In this document: piece by piece, positions 36,332 to 46,405 of the stretch
Layout: each line of letters opens with the position of its first letter
How positions within the stretch are numbered: the stretch's first letter is position 1
Source: Rhodovibrio salinarum DSM 9154
GTDB taxonomy: Bacteria > Pseudomonadota > Alphaproteobacteria > Kiloniellales > Rhodovibrionaceae
Length of the DNA: 64,000 bases
Direction: 5' to 3'
Assembly (NCBI RefSeq): GCF_000515255.1
Contig: NZ_KI911559.1
Span: 2,677,660 to 2,741,659, forward strand
Translations under genes and position numbers: made by a program
Notes under the pieces: model-generated
What the model was told of the DNA's origin: nothing
Databases searched by the model: none
What the model saw: only the letters and a program-made list of their open reading frames with translations

Positions 36332-38644
36332 TCAGGCGCGGACGCGGGCCCGGCCAATATCGGTGTTGGGAGGCTGGTCATCACCGCTCTGGCCGGCGTC
36401 CTCGCCGACCGGGAGGATCAGGCGCACGCATGCCCCACCCTCCGGTCGGTTGGTCAGGCGAACCTCGCCTCCATGGTCTTCCATGATCTTCTTCACGATC
36501 GCCAGGCCCAGGCCGGTCCCGTGATCGCGCGTGGTGACGTAGGGTTCGGTTAGCTTATCGCGCTCTTCCACCGGCAGACCGCGGCCATTGTCCAGCACCT
36601 CAATGATCCAGGCCTGCTCGTCCGGGCGTACGCGTATCCGCACCTCTCCCTTCGGCTGTTCCGGTGCCTCCGGTCGGGCGCGCACCGCCTCGATCGCGTT
36701 CTGAACCAAGTTGGTCAGCGCCCGGTCGATCTGCCGACGGTCGCAGGACAGCCGGGCCGGCTGATCGCTCAACTCGCGTGCGAACGATAGATCCGGGTTG
36801 GCGGTTTCCTGCAGGAACACCGCCTGCTCGGCCAACTGGTTCAGGTCCTCGCTCTCCATCACCGGCTCGGGCATTCTGGCAAAGTTGGAGAACTCGTCGA
36901 CCATCCGTCCAATGTCGGTGACCTGCCGGACGATCGTGTCGGTGCAGGCTTTAAAGGTTTCCGGATCCTGTTCGATCTGTTTCAGGTAGCGGCGCTTCAG
37001 CCGTTCGGCCGACAGCTGGATCGGGGTCAGCGGGTTCTTGATCTCGTGCGCAATCCGTCGCGCGACGTCCGCCCAAGCGGCCTTGCGCTGCGCGGACAGC
37101 AACTCGGTGATGTCGTCGAAGGTGACCACGAAGCCGCTGATCGGGCGGCCGGCCTCCTGCTCGGCCGTCACCCGGACCAGCAGGGTGAGCGTGCGGCCGT
37201 CCTGCGCGGTAAACTGAATCTGATCCTGCGCACCGCGGCCCGGACGCTTGCGCGCGCGCTCCGCCAGCTTGGCCATCTGCGGGGCGATCTCGTGCAGCGG
37301 CCGGCCGATCAGCTTGTCCCGCGTCGTCTCCAGAAGCCGGCAAGCGCTGGTATTGGGCAAATCGATCCGCCCATCCGGATCCAGGCCGATGACTCCGGCG
37401 GTGACGCCGGACAGCACGGCCTCGGTAAAGCGCCGGCGTTCGTCGAGCTGGCGGTTGGCGTCGACCAGCGCGGTCTGCTGCGTCTGCAGCTGGCCGGTCA
37501 TGCGATTGAACGCACGGGTCAGGCTGTCGACCTCATCGCGCGTTTCCGGCGGGGGCGCGCGGGTTGTCAGATCGCCGCTGCGCACCCGTTCGGTTGCCAT
37601 GATCAGTTGGCCGATCGGCTGGGTGAGCTGGTTGGCGAAAGCCAGTCCGACCCAGACCGAGGCGAGCAGCAAAAGCATCGCCACGACCATGAAGATCAAC
37701 GCAAAGGTGATCTGCATGGTGGAACGCTTGCCCTCCAGCTGCTTATACAGCTGCACAGCGTTCTCGGTCCGATCGATGTGGTTCAGGATCTTGGGATCCA
37801 CGAGCCGCCCGACGTAGAGGTAGGCGTCGACGAAGTTATCCAGCTTGATCAGCGCACGCACCCGGTCCTCGGTGCCAGCCGTAAGGGTAACGACATCACC
37901 CTGCTCGGCGCGCTGCATCGCCCAATCCGGGACCTCCGGATCGAACTCCAGCATCAGCGAGAAACCGGCCCGCGCGATCACCCGGCCGGAACTGTCGAAC
38001 ACCACGGCTTCGGTCAGGGAGCGCAGAGCGGCCTGGGTCGCGAGCGTGCGCTGAAAGCGCTGCTGGTTGTACATCAGCAGCGGTCCCTCGCGGTTCAGAT
38101 CGTTCGCCATCGACAAAACGTCGGCGTTGATCGTTTCGCGGTGCTCTTCGAGATAGGACTGCGCGACCTCCAGCGACGCGTCGAGCGCGGTCGACACCCG
38201 CTCCGAAAACCAACCCTGCAACCCGTAGTTGAAGAACAGTACGGAAAACACCGCAAGCACGATCGCCGGCGCCACGGCGACCAGGCTAAACAGCCCGACC
38301 AGCCGGGCATGCAGCCGTGCGCCGGCCCGGCCGCGCCGGCGTGCGACCCAAACCATCACCAGCCGCCGGGCGATCAGGGCCCCGATCGCCAGCAGGAACA
38401 CCAGGTCCGCGTTCAGCAGCAGCAGGATCGTCGTCGGGTCCGCAACGCCGAAGAAATTGTCGGTCATCGCGGCGAAGGTGGCGAGCCCGCTGGCCACGCC
38501 GCCGACAACCAGAACGATCGCGACCTTGCGTTCAAGGTTGCGCCGCGCGGCCCAGGCCGCCAGCCGCCTCACCCGATTGCGCGTGGGTGCGTTCCGGCCG
38601 TTCGGGTCGGTTTCATTCTGGCGACTGTCGGTAGAGGCGCTCAT
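36332..38644 (-). CDS. ntrY: NtrY, membrane sensor histidine kinase
   Basis: Sensor kinase partner of NtrX. The 770-residue protein has N-terminal membrane helices (about 40-150), a periplasmic-type region, another helix near 300-325, a HAMP segment (FANQLTQPIGQLIMATERV), a PAS domain, the HisKA domain with His533 in RRIAHEIKNPLTP, and an ATPase domain with N box LVQNAIEA and G1 VLDNGRGLP. It ends 59 bases before ntrX. A strong hairpin separates it from ntrC. Confidence 0.96.
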   Translation of the reverse strand: MSASTDSRQNETDPNGRNAPTRNRVRRLAAWAARRNLERKVAIVLVVGGVASGLATFAAMTDNFFGVADPTTILLLLNADLVFLLAIGALIARRLVMVWVARRRGRAGARLHARLVGLFSLVAVAPAIVLAVFSVLFFNYGLQGWFSERVSTALDASLEVAQSYLEEHRETINADVLSMANDLNREGPLLMYNQQRFQRTLATQAALRSLTEAVVFDSSGRVIARAGFSLMLEFDPEVPDWAMQRAEQGDVVTLTAGTEDRVRALIKLDNFVDAYLYVGRLVDPKILNHIDRTENAVQLYKQLEGKRSTMQITFALIFMVVAMLLLLASVWVGLAFANQLTQPIGQLIMATERVRSGDLTTRAPPPETRDEVDSLTRAFNRMTGQLQTQQTALVDANRQLDERRRFTEAVLSGVTAGVIGLDPDGRIDLPNTSACRLLETTRDKLIGRPLHEIAPQMAKLAERARKRPGRGAQDQIQFTAQDGRTLTLLVRVTAEQEAGRPISGFVVTFDDITELLSAQRKAAWADVARRIAHEIKNPLTPIQLSAERLKRRYLKQIEQDPETFKACTDTIVRQVTDIGRMVDEFSNFARMPEPVMESEDLNQLAEQAVFLQETANPDLSFARELSDQPARLSCDRRQIDRALTNLVQNAIEAVRARPEAPEQPKGEVRIRVRPDEQAWIIEVLDNGRGLPVEERDKLTEPYVTTRDHGTGLGLAIVKKIMEDHGGEVRLTNRPEGGACVRLILPVGEDAGQSGDDQPPNTDIGRARVRA

Positions 38645-38694
38645 GGTAGATCCAGGGCAGCGTCGGTCCGGGCGCGAGACACATCCTGCGCATC

Positions 38695-38720
38695 AGCGCT
38701 GGCGCCGTGGCGCCAGCGCT
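38695..38720 (-). other. Perfect intercistronic hairpin between ntrC and ntrY
   Basis: AGCGCTGGCGCC (38695-38706) and GGCGCCAGCGCT (38709-38720) are a perfect 12-base inverted repeat with a two-base centre. It lies in the 103-base gap after ntrC and before ntrY. No T-run follows, so it may stabilise or partly end the ntrBC transcript, uncoupling it from ntrYX. Confidence 0.6.
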
Positions 38721-38747
38721 ACAGGCACTGTTGCCCGAAAACCACAG

Positions 38748-40214
38748 CTACTTCAATCCGCGAACGACGTCGATCTCCAGATCGCGGATCTTCTTACGCA
38801 GCGTGTTGCGGTTCAGGCCAAGCAACTTGGCCGCGCGTAGCTGATTGCCCTTGGTCGCGGCCAGCGACAGTTCGATCAACGGCCGCTCGATCTCGCGCAG
38901 AACACGGTCGTACAAGCCAGACGCCGGCAGGCTGTCGCCGTGCGCTTCGAAGTAGTCGCGCAGGTGGCGCTCCACCGCCCCGCCAAGGGAATCGCTGGCC
39001 GTTGGTGCCCGCGCGGGTTCCGTGGGCTCCGCGGGCGCGTCGCCCAGCTCCGCCTGCAGGATCGCCAGGTCGATCACTTCCTGGCTGTAGAGCGCGGTCA
39101 GACGGCGGATCAGATTCTCCAATTCGCGCACATTGCCCGGCCAGCGGTAGCTCTTCAGGTAGCTCATCGCGTCGGCGTCGAGCGTCTTGGGCGCCAGCCC
39201 TTCATCCTCGCACCGGGCGAAGAAATGCCGTGCCAGTTCGGGAATATCCTCCGCCCGTTCACGCAGCGGCGGCAGGCGCAACGGCACCACGTTCAGGCGA
39301 TAGAACAGGTCTTCGCGGAACAGGCCCTCGCGCACCAGTTGGCGCAGATCGCGGTGGGTGGCGGCGATGATACGCACATCGGCCTTGATCGGCGTACGTC
39401 CGCCGACGGTCGTGTACTCGCCCTCCTGCAGCACGCGCAGCAGGCGCGTCTGCGCCTCCAGCGGCATGTCGCCGATCTCGTCCAGGAACAGCGTGCCGCC
39501 CGAAGCCTGTTCGAAGCGGCCGGCATAGCGTTGGTTGGCGCCGGTGAAGGCGCCCTTCTCGTGACCGAACAGCTCACTTTCGATCAGCTCGCGCGGAATC
39601 GCCGCCATGTTGAGCGCGACGAACGCCCCACCCCGACGCTTGCCATAGTCGTGCAGCGCGCGGGCCACAAGCTCCTTGCCGGTACCGGACTCGCCGTAAA
39701 CCGTGACCGTCAGGTCGGTGCCCATCAGCCGGGCGAGCACGCGGTAGATCTCCTGCATCGCCGGGGAGCGGCCGATCAGCGGCAGTTGCTCTTCCTCGCC
39801 CTCGGCATCCTTGGGGCGCTGCTCGCCACCGGTCGAGGGGCTGACCTGCGGCGCGGACAGGGCGCGCTCGACGACGTTGATCACCTCGCGCAGATCGAAC
39901 GGCTTGGGCAGGTATTCGAAGGCCCCGCGCTCGGTCGCCTTGACGGCCGTCAGCAGGGTGTTCTGCGCGCTCATCACGACGATGCGCAGACCGGGACGCG
40001 CCTTCTTGATCGACGGAATCAGTTCCAACCCGTTCTGGTCCGGCATGACGACGTCGGTGATTACCAGATCGCCATAGCCGGCCTGCACCCACTCCCAGAG
40101 TTGGCTCGCGCTGCCGGTCGCCTTGACCTCGTGACCGTGGCGGCCGAGCGCCTGGCTCAACACCGTCCGGATCGCACGATCGTCGTCCGCCACCAGGATC
40201 GTCGCCGGAATCAT
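38748..40214 (-). CDS. ntrC: Nitrogen regulation response regulator NtrC
   Basis: Sigma-54-dependent activator of nitrogen assimilation genes, phosphorylated by NtrB. The 488-residue protein has a receiver domain with Asp54 in [12 protein letters not shown], an AAA+ domain with Walker A GESGTGKE and the intact GAFTGA loop ([11 protein letters not shown]), Walker [14 protein letters not shown], and a Fis-type DNA-binding end ([21 protein letters not shown]). Its start overlaps the ntrB stop by four bases. Unlike NtrX, it keeps all residues needed to work with sigma-54. Confidence 0.97.
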   Translation of the reverse strand: MIPATILVADDDRAIRTVLSQALGRHGHEVKATGSASQLWEWVQAGYGDLVITDVVMPDQNGLELIPSIKKARPGLRIVVMSAQNTLLTAVKATERGAFEYLPKPFDLREVINVVERALSAPQVSPSTGGEQRPKDAEGEEEQLPLIGRSPAMQEIYRVLARLMGTDLTVTVYGESGTGKELVARALHDYGKRRGGAFVALNMAAIPRELIESELFGHEKGAFTGANQRYAGRFEQASGGTLFLDEIGDMPLEAQTRLLRVLQEGEYTTVGGRTPIKADVRIIAATHRDLRQLVREGLFREDLFYRLNVVPLRLPPLRERAEDIPELARHFFARCEDEGLAPKTLDADAMSYLKSYRWPGNVRELENLIRRLTALYSQEVIDLAILQAELGDAPAEPTEPARAPTASDSLGGAVERHLRDYFEAHGDSLPASGLYDRVLREIERPLIELSLAATKGNQLRAAKLLGLNRNTLRKKIRDLEIDVVRGLK

Positions 40215-41323
40215 TGCGGCGCCTCCTCCTGGGCCTTGGGCAGCATGATCCGGAACACGGTCTTGCCCGGCTCGCTGTCGAACTCGATCACGCCGCCGTG
40301 GTCGCCGACGATCTTCGCGACCAAAGCCAGCCCCAGCCCCTTGCCGGCAGGCTTGGTGGTTACGAAGGGGTCGAACAGATGCTCCTGCAGATCGTCCGGG
40401 ATGCCGGAACCGTTGTCCTGCACGGTGACCATTAGCGGCAGGTCGACACGCGCGCCACCGCCGGGCACGGCCAGGCGCACGCCCTGTTGATAACGGGTCG
40501 ACAGCACCAGTTGACCATCCGCTTCGCCCGCCGCTTCGGCGCCGTTCTTGACCAGGTTGAGCAGCGCCTGGATCAACAGATCGCGGTTCCCCAGCACCGG
40601 CGGAAGCGACGGGTCGTAGCTCTCCCGGATGCGGACCTCCCGCGCAAAGCCGGTCTGCGCCACCTTGCGCACATGCTCCAATACCTCGTGGATGTTGACG
40701 GGCCCGCGCTCCATCGGCCGCTCGTCCGAAAACATCTCCATGCGATCGACCAGGGCAACGATGCGATCCGCTTCCTCGCAGATCAGCGAAGTCAGCGCCT
40801 GATCGCCCGCGCTCGCCCCCTGCTCGAGGAGTTGGGCCGCACCACGAATCCCAGAGAGCGGGTTCTTCACTTCGTGCGCCAGCATCGCCGCCATCGCGGT
40901 AACCGACCTGGCGGCGTTGCGATGAGTCAGCTGATGGTCGATCTTCCGCGCGATCGAACGCTCCTGCACGGTGACCGCGACCGTCCCCGGCATTTCTGGG
41001 ATCGGCGCCACGTCGATCGAGACATAGCGGCTGCCGAACCGCGGCGATTCGATCGTGACGCCGTACTGCGAGACGCTTGTGGCCTGCTGGCGCGCCTGCT
41101 CGATCAGTGCGTGGAGTGGGCTGTCCTGCGGGACCACGGCGGCGAGCGTCCGGCCGACCATGTGCCGGGCGCTGGAGCCTAGAAACTGTTCGGCCGCGTT
41201 GTTGAGCGAGGCGAAGCGCCCCTCGGCATCGACGGTGAAGACCGGATCGGCAAGCGCGTTCAGGATCGCGCTCGAATCCGCTTCCGGCAGCGGCTGCTTG
41301 CGTCCCTTACCGGCGTCGTTCAT
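40211..41323 (-). CDS. ntrB: Nitrogen regulation histidine kinase NtrB
   Basis: Soluble kinase/phosphatase that sets NtrC phosphorylation according to PII signals. The 370 residues contain an N-terminal PAS domain ([25 protein letters not shown]), shortened here in description, a HisKA domain with His150 in [13 protein letters not shown], and an ATPase domain with [13 protein letters not shown] and [12 protein letters not shown]. No membrane segment is seen. It overlaps dusB by one base and ntrC by four, showing translational coupling. Confidence 0.96.
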   Translation of the reverse strand: MNDAGKGRKQPLPEADSSAILNALADPVFTVDAEGRFASLNNAAEQFLGSSARHMVGRTLAAVVPQDSPLHALIEQARQQATSVSQYGVTIESPRFGSRYVSIDVAPIPEMPGTVAVTVQERSIARKIDHQLTHRNAARSVTAMAAMLAHEVKNPLSGIRGAAQLLEQGASAGDQALTSLICEEADRIVALVDRMEMFSDERPMERGPVNIHEVLEHVRKVAQTGFAREVRIRESYDPSLPPVLGNRDLLIQALLNLVKNGAEAAGEADGQLVLSTRYQQGVRLAVPGGGARVDLPLMVTVQDNGSGIPDDLQEHLFDPFVTTKPAGKGLGLALVAKIVGDHGGVIEFDSEPGKTVFRIMLPKAQEEAPQ

Positions 41324-42342
41324 CAGGCGGCCTGCGCGCGCGTCGCGGCGTGTCGGTTATCCTGCGCGGCGGCGTAGAGTTGCCGGACCAGCGTTTTCGC
41401 GGCGCACGGCTCCTCGGCCGCCATCACCGCCCGCTTGAACGCGGCCGCGCCCGGCAGGCCCTGTGCGTACCAGGCCATATGCTTGCGGGCGATCCGGACG
41501 CCGCGGTGCCTGCCGTAGTAGGTCAACAGTGCCTCGTAGTGTTCGAGCGCGATGTCGCGCTGCGCGGCCAGGTCCGGCGCCGCGCCCATGTGTCCGGTCC
41601 GGAGCAGTTGCATGACCTGTCCCAGACGCCACGGCGCCCCACAGGCCGCACGGCCGATCATCACCCCATCGGCGCCGGACGCCGCGAGCGCGCCGCGCAC
41701 GTCGTCGGCGGTGTCGATGTCGCCGTTCACGATCACCGGCAGATCGGTCGCTTGCTTGGTCCGCGCAACCTCCGCCCAGTCGGCGGTGCCGTTGTAAAGC
41801 TGCTGGCGCGTGCGGCCATGCACGGTGATCAGGCGGATGCCCGCGCTCTGCGCCATCCGGGCGAAGTCCGGCGCGTTCAGGCTGTCGCGATCCCAGCCCA
41901 GGCGCATCTTGAGCGTCACCGGCAGCGGATGCACGGCCTCCGCAACCCGCTCCAGGATACGCCCGGCCAGCGCCTCTTCCCGCATCAGGGCGGATCCGGC
42001 GTACTTGGTGACGATCTTCTTCACGGGACAGCCGAAGTTGATGTCGATGATCGCCGCCCCCCGATCGCGCTGGATGCGCGCAGCCTCCGCCATCGTGTCG
42101 GGGTCGCAGCCAGCTAACTGCACGGCCATCGGCCCCTCGTCATCGTAGGTTTCCTGCAGCTTGCACGCGCGCATCGCCTGACGTGCCTCGCGCACGGACG
42201 CCTCGCTCGCGATCATCTCGGAAACCACCAGCCCCGCCCCCAGCCGGCTGACCAAGCGCCGGAACGGTTTGTCGCTCACGCCCGACATCGGCGCCAGGAT
42301 CACGGGGGTGTCCAGACGCACATCGCCGATCTCAATGCCCAT
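41323..42342 (-). CDS. dusB: tRNA-dihydrouridine synthase B
   Basis: FMN enzyme that reduces uridine in the D-loop of tRNA. Its 339 residues show [17 protein letters not shown], the catalytic cysteine in [18 protein letters not shown], and [10 protein letters not shown] plus [13 protein letters not shown] for FMN binding. It heads the dusB-ntrBCYX operon, the usual alphaproteobacterial arrangement (in enterics the dusB partner is fis). The IS element lies 124 bases upstream of its start and could have altered its promoter. Confidence 0.95.
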   Translation of the reverse strand: MGIEIGDVRLDTPVILAPMSGVSDKPFRRLVSRLGAGLVVSEMIASEASVREARQAMRACKLQETYDDEGPMAVQLAGCDPDTMAEAARIQRDRGAAIIDINFGCPVKKIVTKYAGSALMREEALAGRILERVAEAVHPLPVTLKMRLGWDRDSLNAPDFARMAQSAGIRLITVHGRTRQQLYNGTADWAEVARTKQATDLPVIVNGDIDTADDVRGALAASGADGVMIGRAACGAPWRLGQVMQLLRTGHMGAAPDLAAQRDIALEHYEALLTYYGRHRGVRIARKHMAWYAQGLPGAAAFKRAVMAAEEPCAAKTLVRQLYAAAQDNRHAATRAQAA

Positions 42343-42478
42343 AGGTTAGGCACACCCTTCGCGCTGCCTAAAAAACGTGCTCCCCCGCTCGGTTTTACGG
42401 ACCTTCCGGCCCCCGCGCAACGGAATCGTCATCTAAGCCGGCTTGGCCCGACCAAGTCCGGCTAGGGTCTGTTGGGGT

Positions 42479-42910
42479 TCATTGCAGTTGTAGCTTTACT
42501 GCGGCGAGATGGATCATGGCGTTAAAGCTGATGTCGGTCTTGTCGCAGCGGATCGCGACGCGTTTGAATTCCTTGAGTTGGCAGAAAAAGTTTTCGATCA
42601 GGTGGCGCCAAGTGTAGATCGCGGCATCGATCTGGCGCGGCGGCCGGCGCTGGGGACGCTGGGAGATCACGATCTCGGCGTTCCGCGCCACCATATCTCG
42701 AATAATCCAGTTCGAATCGAATGCCTTGTCCGCGATCAGGCCGCCAAACTTCAGGCCATCGAGCAGCGGAGCGACGGCGAGGGGCTCGCCCCGATGGCCG
42801 GGCAGGAGCTGGAAACGGACCAGGTTCCCTAAGGCGTCAGTCAGCGCGACGATTTTTGTGGTCCATCCGCCGCGCGAGGCGCCGATGGCCTGACGTTGAG
42901 TCCCCCTTTT
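42479..42910 (-). CDS. IS5/IS427 transposase, second frame (orfB part)
   Basis: Catalytic C-terminal half of the transposase, read only after a -1 shift from the first frame. It continues with QAIGASRGGWTTKIVALTDALGN, of which the core is RGGWTTKI, and carries the second catalytic aspartate in IADKAFDSNW and the glutamate region ENFFCQLKEFKR. The frame stays open upstream to 43258, but those residues lack transposase similarity. The shift point is the A4G5 run at 42910-42902. The stop lies 13 bases inside the left end. Confidence 0.85.
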   Translation of the reverse strand, partial: KRGTQRQAIGASRGGWTTKIVALTDALGNLVRFQLLPGHRGEPLAVAPLLDGLKFGGLIADKAFDSNWIIRDMVARNAEIVISQRPQRRPPRQIDAAIYTWRHLIENFFCQLKEFKRVAIRCDKTDISFNAMIHLAAVKLQLQ

Positions 42911-43227
42911 GCGCCGTGTCCGTGGCGATGGACCGGAACGATGGTGCCGTCGACCATGGCGTATTCCATGTCGGGATCGTCCGAGACGGCCTGGAACATC
43001 TGCTCGAACACGCTGGCCTTGGCCCACGTGCGAAAGCGGTCGTAGACCGAGTTCCAGTGCCCAAACTCCGCCGGCAGGTCGCGCCATTGGCACCCCGTGC
43101 GCGCGATCCAGAGGACGGCCTCGACGAAACGCCGATTGTCCCCTGTGCGCCCGGGATCCTCGGGCTTGCCCTTGCAATAGGGCGCCATCTTTTGCCACTG
43201 CGCGTCGGTCAGGACGTAACGAGCCAT
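42841..43227 (-). CDS. IS5/IS427 transposase, first frame (orfA part)
   Basis: N-terminal part of the transposase, 128 residues, beginning MARYVLTDAQWQKMAPY and containing the DUF4096-type DNA-binding region (FVEAVLWIARTGCQWRDLP) and the first catalytic aspartate in AMVDGTIVPVH. Similarity stops at GHGAKGG, exactly where the AAAAGGGGG run allows a -1 slip into the second frame; what follows in this frame is not transposase-like. The two-frame design is normal for this group, so it need not be a broken copy. Confidence 0.88.
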   Translation of the reverse strand: MARYVLTDAQWQKMAPYCKGKPEDPGRTGDNRRFVEAVLWIARTGCQWRDLPAEFGHWNSVYDRFRTWAKASVFEQMFQAVSDDPDMEYAMVDGTIVPVHRHGHGAKGGLNVRPSAPRAADGPQKSSR

Positions 43228-43298
43228 GCCAAACTCCCATTTTGGGAGCTTGAATCACATCATCGCCAACGACGGAATCCCATGAACCCCAACAAACC

Positions 43299-44099
43299 CT
43301 AGGCCATCAACACGTCGGTAACGAACTTGACGCCGGGATAACCGAGGGTGAGCAGGAGGTAAGCGAGCAAGGCCAGCCGGGCGGCACGACGCCCGCGCAC
43401 GCCCGTTCGGTTGTGCAGGATCAAGAGGCCAGCGATCACCAGAAACGCCAGCATGGTCAACAGGGTCTTATGCGAGAAGCGCATCAGTTGGCCGCTGGTA
43501 ACCAGTTCCACCGCCATGCCGGAGAGGATGTCGACCCCAAGCACGATACAGGCGGCCGTCAGCAGACCGATCTGCAGGCGTTCGGAATCCGCGACCGAAG
43601 GCAGGATCGCGGTCAGACGGTTCGGCCGCTTCGCCTTCAACGCCCGTTCCTGCAGAAACACAGAGACGCCGGCCACGGCCGCCGCCGTCGCGAACGCGTA
43701 GGCTCCGACCGACAGCACGATGTGGGCGAACAGCCACGCACCGACCGGGATCGACACCCGCGCCGAGGCCGGCGCGAGCGTCCAGGCGGTCGCGATCACG
43801 CCCAGAATCACGAGATAGCCCAGCATCAGCGGTGCCAGCCGCCAGGCTTCCCGCACGATCAAAGCCAAGCCAGTAAACAGTACCGCGCTGGCCGCGACCG
43901 TAACCCATAGGGTCGCGCTCAAGCCCGTGTGCCAGCCGGTCGACAGCTCCACCGCGACGTCCGCCACCGGGCCCAGCACCGCCACGGCAAGCAGACACCA
44001 GAACAACAGGTCAGGACGGGCATCGTTCCGACGCAGCGGACGCACGGCGGCCGGCAGCATGGCGATCGTGGCGGCGAGCGAAAGGGTTACGGTGGTCAT
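43299..44099 (-). CDS. CcsA/YpjD-family cytochrome c assembly-like membrane protein
   Basis: Polytopic protein of 266 residues with about eight helices, resembling the inner-membrane YpjD/CcsA-related family. Family-like stretches are WLFAHIVLSVGAYAFAT, VSVFLQERALKAK and RFSHKTLLTMLAFLVIAGLL with a conserved lysine and histidines. YpjD-type proteins lack a proven heme-handling role. The stop codon TAG is part of the CTAG target duplication, so the IS lies directly behind the last sense codon and the coding sequence is intact. It separates dusB from ispDF, which are neighbours in many relatives. Confidence 0.82.
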   Translation of the reverse strand: MTTVTLSLAATIAMLPAAVRPLRRNDARPDLLFWCLLAVAVLGPVADVAVELSTGWHTGLSATLWVTVAASAVLFTGLALIVREAWRLAPLMLGYLVILGVIATAWTLAPASARVSIPVGAWLFAHIVLSVGAYAFATAAAVAGVSVFLQERALKAKRPNRLTAILPSVADSERLQIGLLTAACIVLGVDILSGMAVELVTSGQLMRFSHKTLLTMLAFLVIAGLLILHNRTGVRGRRAARLALLAYLLLTLGYPGVKFVTDVLMA

Positions 44100-44222
44100 G
44101 ACGCAGGCGTTATATCACCTCTTGGCCGGCGCGACAGGGCGCACTAGGCTCCCGTCCGCAGACGCCTTTCCACAAGTGGCGCACCACGCCCTTCTTGCAA
44201 GCCGGGAGCCGGCGGACAACCC

Positions 44223-45389
44223 TTGAGCCAGACGATCGCCCTGGTCGTTGCGGCCGGCCGCGGCAGTCGGCTGGGCGCCGACCGTCCAAAACAATACCTG
44301 AACCTGGCCGGCGCACCGATCCTTCGTCACACGCTGCGCGCCCTGGCCGCGCATCCCGGTATCGACGGGGTGCGCGCGGTCATCCATCCGGACGACGGTG
44401 AGGCCTACGCCAACGCCGCATCCGGGCTTAATCTGATGGCGCCGGTGCATGGCGGCGCGAGCCGGCAGCAGTCGGTGCTGAACGGACTGGAGAGCCTGGT
44501 AGACGCGGGGCCAACGCGCGTGCTGATCCACGATGGCGCCCGCCCGTTCGTCGAAGCTGCGACGATCGACCGCGTGCTCCAGGCGCTCGAAACGCACGCC
44601 GGGGCGATCCCGGCCATCGCCGTATCCGATACGCTGAAGCGCACGGCCGCCGACGGGACGATCGCCGAGACGGTGCCACGCGCCGGTCTGTGGCGCGCGC
44701 AAACGCCGCAGGGCTTTCGCTACGCCGACATCCTGACGGCCCACCGGGCCGCTCAAGGCGAAGCGGACGCCAGCGACGATGCCGCCGTGCTGGAACGCAC
44801 CGGTCAAACGGTCGCCCTCGTCCAAGGCAGTCCGGAGAACGTTAAAGTGACCACGCAGGACGATCTGACACGCGCAGAGCGCTGGCTGGCCGGAGCGATG
44901 GAAACGCGCGTCGGCCAGGGCTTCGACGTTCACCGCTTCGCCGACACGCCGGGGCCGGTGATGCTGTGCGGCCTCCCGATCGACCACGATGTTGGGCTGG
45001 CCGGCCATTCGGACGCGGACGTCGGGCTGCACGTGGTGGTCGACGCGCTGCTGGGCGCACTTGGCGAAGGTGACATCGGGCATCACTTCCCACCCAGCGA
45101 CCCGACGTGGAAAGGTGCGGATTCCGCGCAGTTCGTAACCCACGCGCTGGAGATTGCCCGCACGCGCGGCGCGCGGCTGGTCCATGTCGACGTCACGCTG
45201 ATTTGCGAGCGACCCAAGGTCGGCCCGCATCGCGATGCCATGGCCGCGCGGATCGCCGATCTGCTGGAGCTGCCGACCGCACGCGTCTCGGTCAAGGCGA
45301 CGACGACCGAGGGGCTGGGCTTCACCGGCCGGCGCGAAGGGATCGCCGCGCAGGCCGCGGTCACCGTTCAACTCCCAGAGGAGGCCTAG
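44223..45389 (+). CDS. ispDF: Bifunctional IspD/IspF (MEP pathway)
   Basis: Fusion enzyme for two non-consecutive steps of the MEP isoprenoid pathway: cytidylyltransferase (IspD) and 2-C-methyl-D-erythritol 2,4-cyclodiphosphate synthase (IspF). Residues 1-225 hold the IspD motif [20 protein letters not shown] and [10 protein letters not shown]; from about residue 230 the IspF part starts with [11 protein letters not shown] and contains [12 protein letters not shown] and [13 protein letters not shown]. The start is TTG. It is followed by pgpA after six bases. The fusion is widespread in alphaproteobacteria. Confidence 0.96.
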   Translation: MSQTIALVVAAGRGSRLGADRPKQYLNLAGAPILRHTLRALAAHPGIDGVRAVIHPDDGEAYANAASGLNLMAPVHGGASRQQSVLNGLESLVDAGPTRVLIHDGARPFVEAATIDRVLQALETHAGAIPAIAVSDTLKRTAADGTIAETVPRAGLWRAQTPQGFRYADILTAHRAAQGEADASDDAAVLERTGQTVALVQGSPENVKVTTQDDLTRAERWLAGAMETRVGQGFDVHRFADTPGPVMLCGLPIDHDVGLAGHSDADVGLHVVVDALLGALGEGDIGHHFPPSDPTWKGADSAQFVTHALEIARTRGARLVHVDVTLICERPKVGPHRDAMAARIADLLELPTARVSVKATTTEGLGFTGRREGIAAQAAVTVQLPEEA

Positions 45390-45395
45390 GCACCG

Positions 45396-45884
45396 ATGGC
45401 GGCACCGGCTTCCGACAGACCCGGGCGCTGGTCGCCGCTTGCTCTGTTCGTGACGTTTGCAGGGGCCGGCTACCTGCCGAAGATGCCGGGGACCTGGGGC
45501 TCGTTGGCCGCCTTGCCGCCCGGGGCGCTGATCCTGTGGTTGGGCGGCGGCTGGGTGCTCGCGATCGCGGGCCTGCTCGCAATCCTGGCCGGTACCGCCG
45601 CGGCGCACGTCTACTATCAGAAGGTCGGCGGCAGCGATCCGCAGGAGATCGTAATTGACGAGGTCGGAGGACAGTGGCTGGCCCTCGCCCCGCTCGCGCT
45701 CGACCCGCTGCACTTCCTGGTCGCATTTGCCGCGTTCCGCCTGTTCGATACCCTGAAACCCTGGCCGATCAACGCGCTGGAGCGCCTACCAGGCGGACTT
45801 GGCATCATGGCGGACGATGCCGCCGCCGGTCTGGTCGCCGCTGCACTCAGCGCTTCCGGGCTCTATCTCACGGGGCAGTTCTGA
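45396..45884 (+). CDS. pgpA: Phosphatidylglycerophosphatase A
   Basis: Membrane phosphatase making phosphatidylglycerol from its 3-phosphate. The 162-residue protein carries AGYLPKMPGTWGSLAALP at the start, the acidic active-site motif IVIDEVGGQWLAL, and FRLFDTLKPWPI before a C-terminal helix (DDAAAGLVAAAL). It lies between ispDF and the cinA-like gene, overlapping the latter by one base. Confidence 0.93.
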   Translation: MAAPASDRPGRWSPLALFVTFAGAGYLPKMPGTWGSLAALPPGALILWLGGGWVLAIAGLLAILAGTAAAHVYYQKVGGSDPQEIVIDEVGGQWLALAPLALDPLHFLVAFAAFRLFDTLKPWPINALERLPGGLGIMADDAAAGLVAAALSASGLYLTGQF

Positions 45885-46387
45885 TGTTTCCCGACGACCT
45901 GCGCGCCAAGGCCGAACGCCTGCTCGACGCCTACAGGGACGCCGGCTGGATGCTCGCCACCGCAGAGAGTTGCACGGGTGGGCTGATCGCCGGACTTCTG
46001 ACCGAGATCCCCGGTTCCTCCGCCGTGGTCGAGCGGGGCTTCGTCACCTACACCAACCAGGCCAAGCAGGACCTGTTGGGCGTGCCGAACGCGACCCTGA
46101 GCGACCACGGCGCGGTCAGTGCCCAAGTCGCCCGTGCGATGGCGGAGGGCGCGCTGGCCCGCGCGCCGGTGCAGGCCGTTGTTGCCGTGACCGGGGTGGC
46201 AGGGCCCAACGGCGGCACCCCCGGAAAGCCGGTTGGCCGGGTCGAGTTTGCACGCGCGGCCCAGAGCCTGGAGACGCATACCATCCGCAACAACCTGTCC
46301 GGTGACCGTGGCCAGATCCGGCTGGCCTGCGTATCGGTCGCCCTTGACCTGTTCCACCGCGCGCTCACCGACGCACGCGCCACCTGA
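45884..46387 (+). CDS. CinA C-terminal-type nicotinamide nucleotide amidase
   Basis: Single-domain CinA-family protein (167 residues), equivalent to the PncC amidase domain that recycles NMN to nicotinic acid mononucleotide. Motifs are TAESCTGGLIAGLLTEIPGSS (active-site serine region), VSAQVARAMAEGAL and VTGVAGPNGGTPGKPVG. The N-terminal molybdopterin-like domain of full CinA is absent. The ATG overlaps the pgpA stop, so they are translationally coupled. Confidence 0.9.
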   Translation: MFPDDLRAKAERLLDAYRDAGWMLATAESCTGGLIAGLLTEIPGSSAVVERGFVTYTNQAKQDLLGVPNATLSDHGAVSAQVARAMAEGALARAPVQAVVAVTGVAGPNGGTPGKPVGRVEFARAAQSLETHTIRNNLSGDRGQIRLACVSVALDLFHRALTDARAT

Positions 46388-46405
46388 CGCGAACGCCCTG
46401 CCCCG

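Larger units (their letters stand above)
42466..43298 (-). mobile_element. IS5-family (IS427-type) insertion sequence, complete
   Basis: An 833-base element bounded by imperfect inverted repeats: GGTCTGTTGGGGTTC at the left end and GGTTTGTTGGGGTTC (read on the minus strand) at the right, 14 of 15 bases equal. CTAG occurs directly outside each end (42462-42465 and 43299-43302), fitting the short YTAR-type target duplication of IS5 relatives. The transposase is split between two frames in the way typical of the IS427 group. The intact ends and duplication suggest a fairly recent arrival. Confidence 0.93.

Noticed and set aside
44115-45713. Long minus-strand frame opposite ispDF
   Set aside because: Antisense to a certain bifunctional enzyme and lacking any motif.
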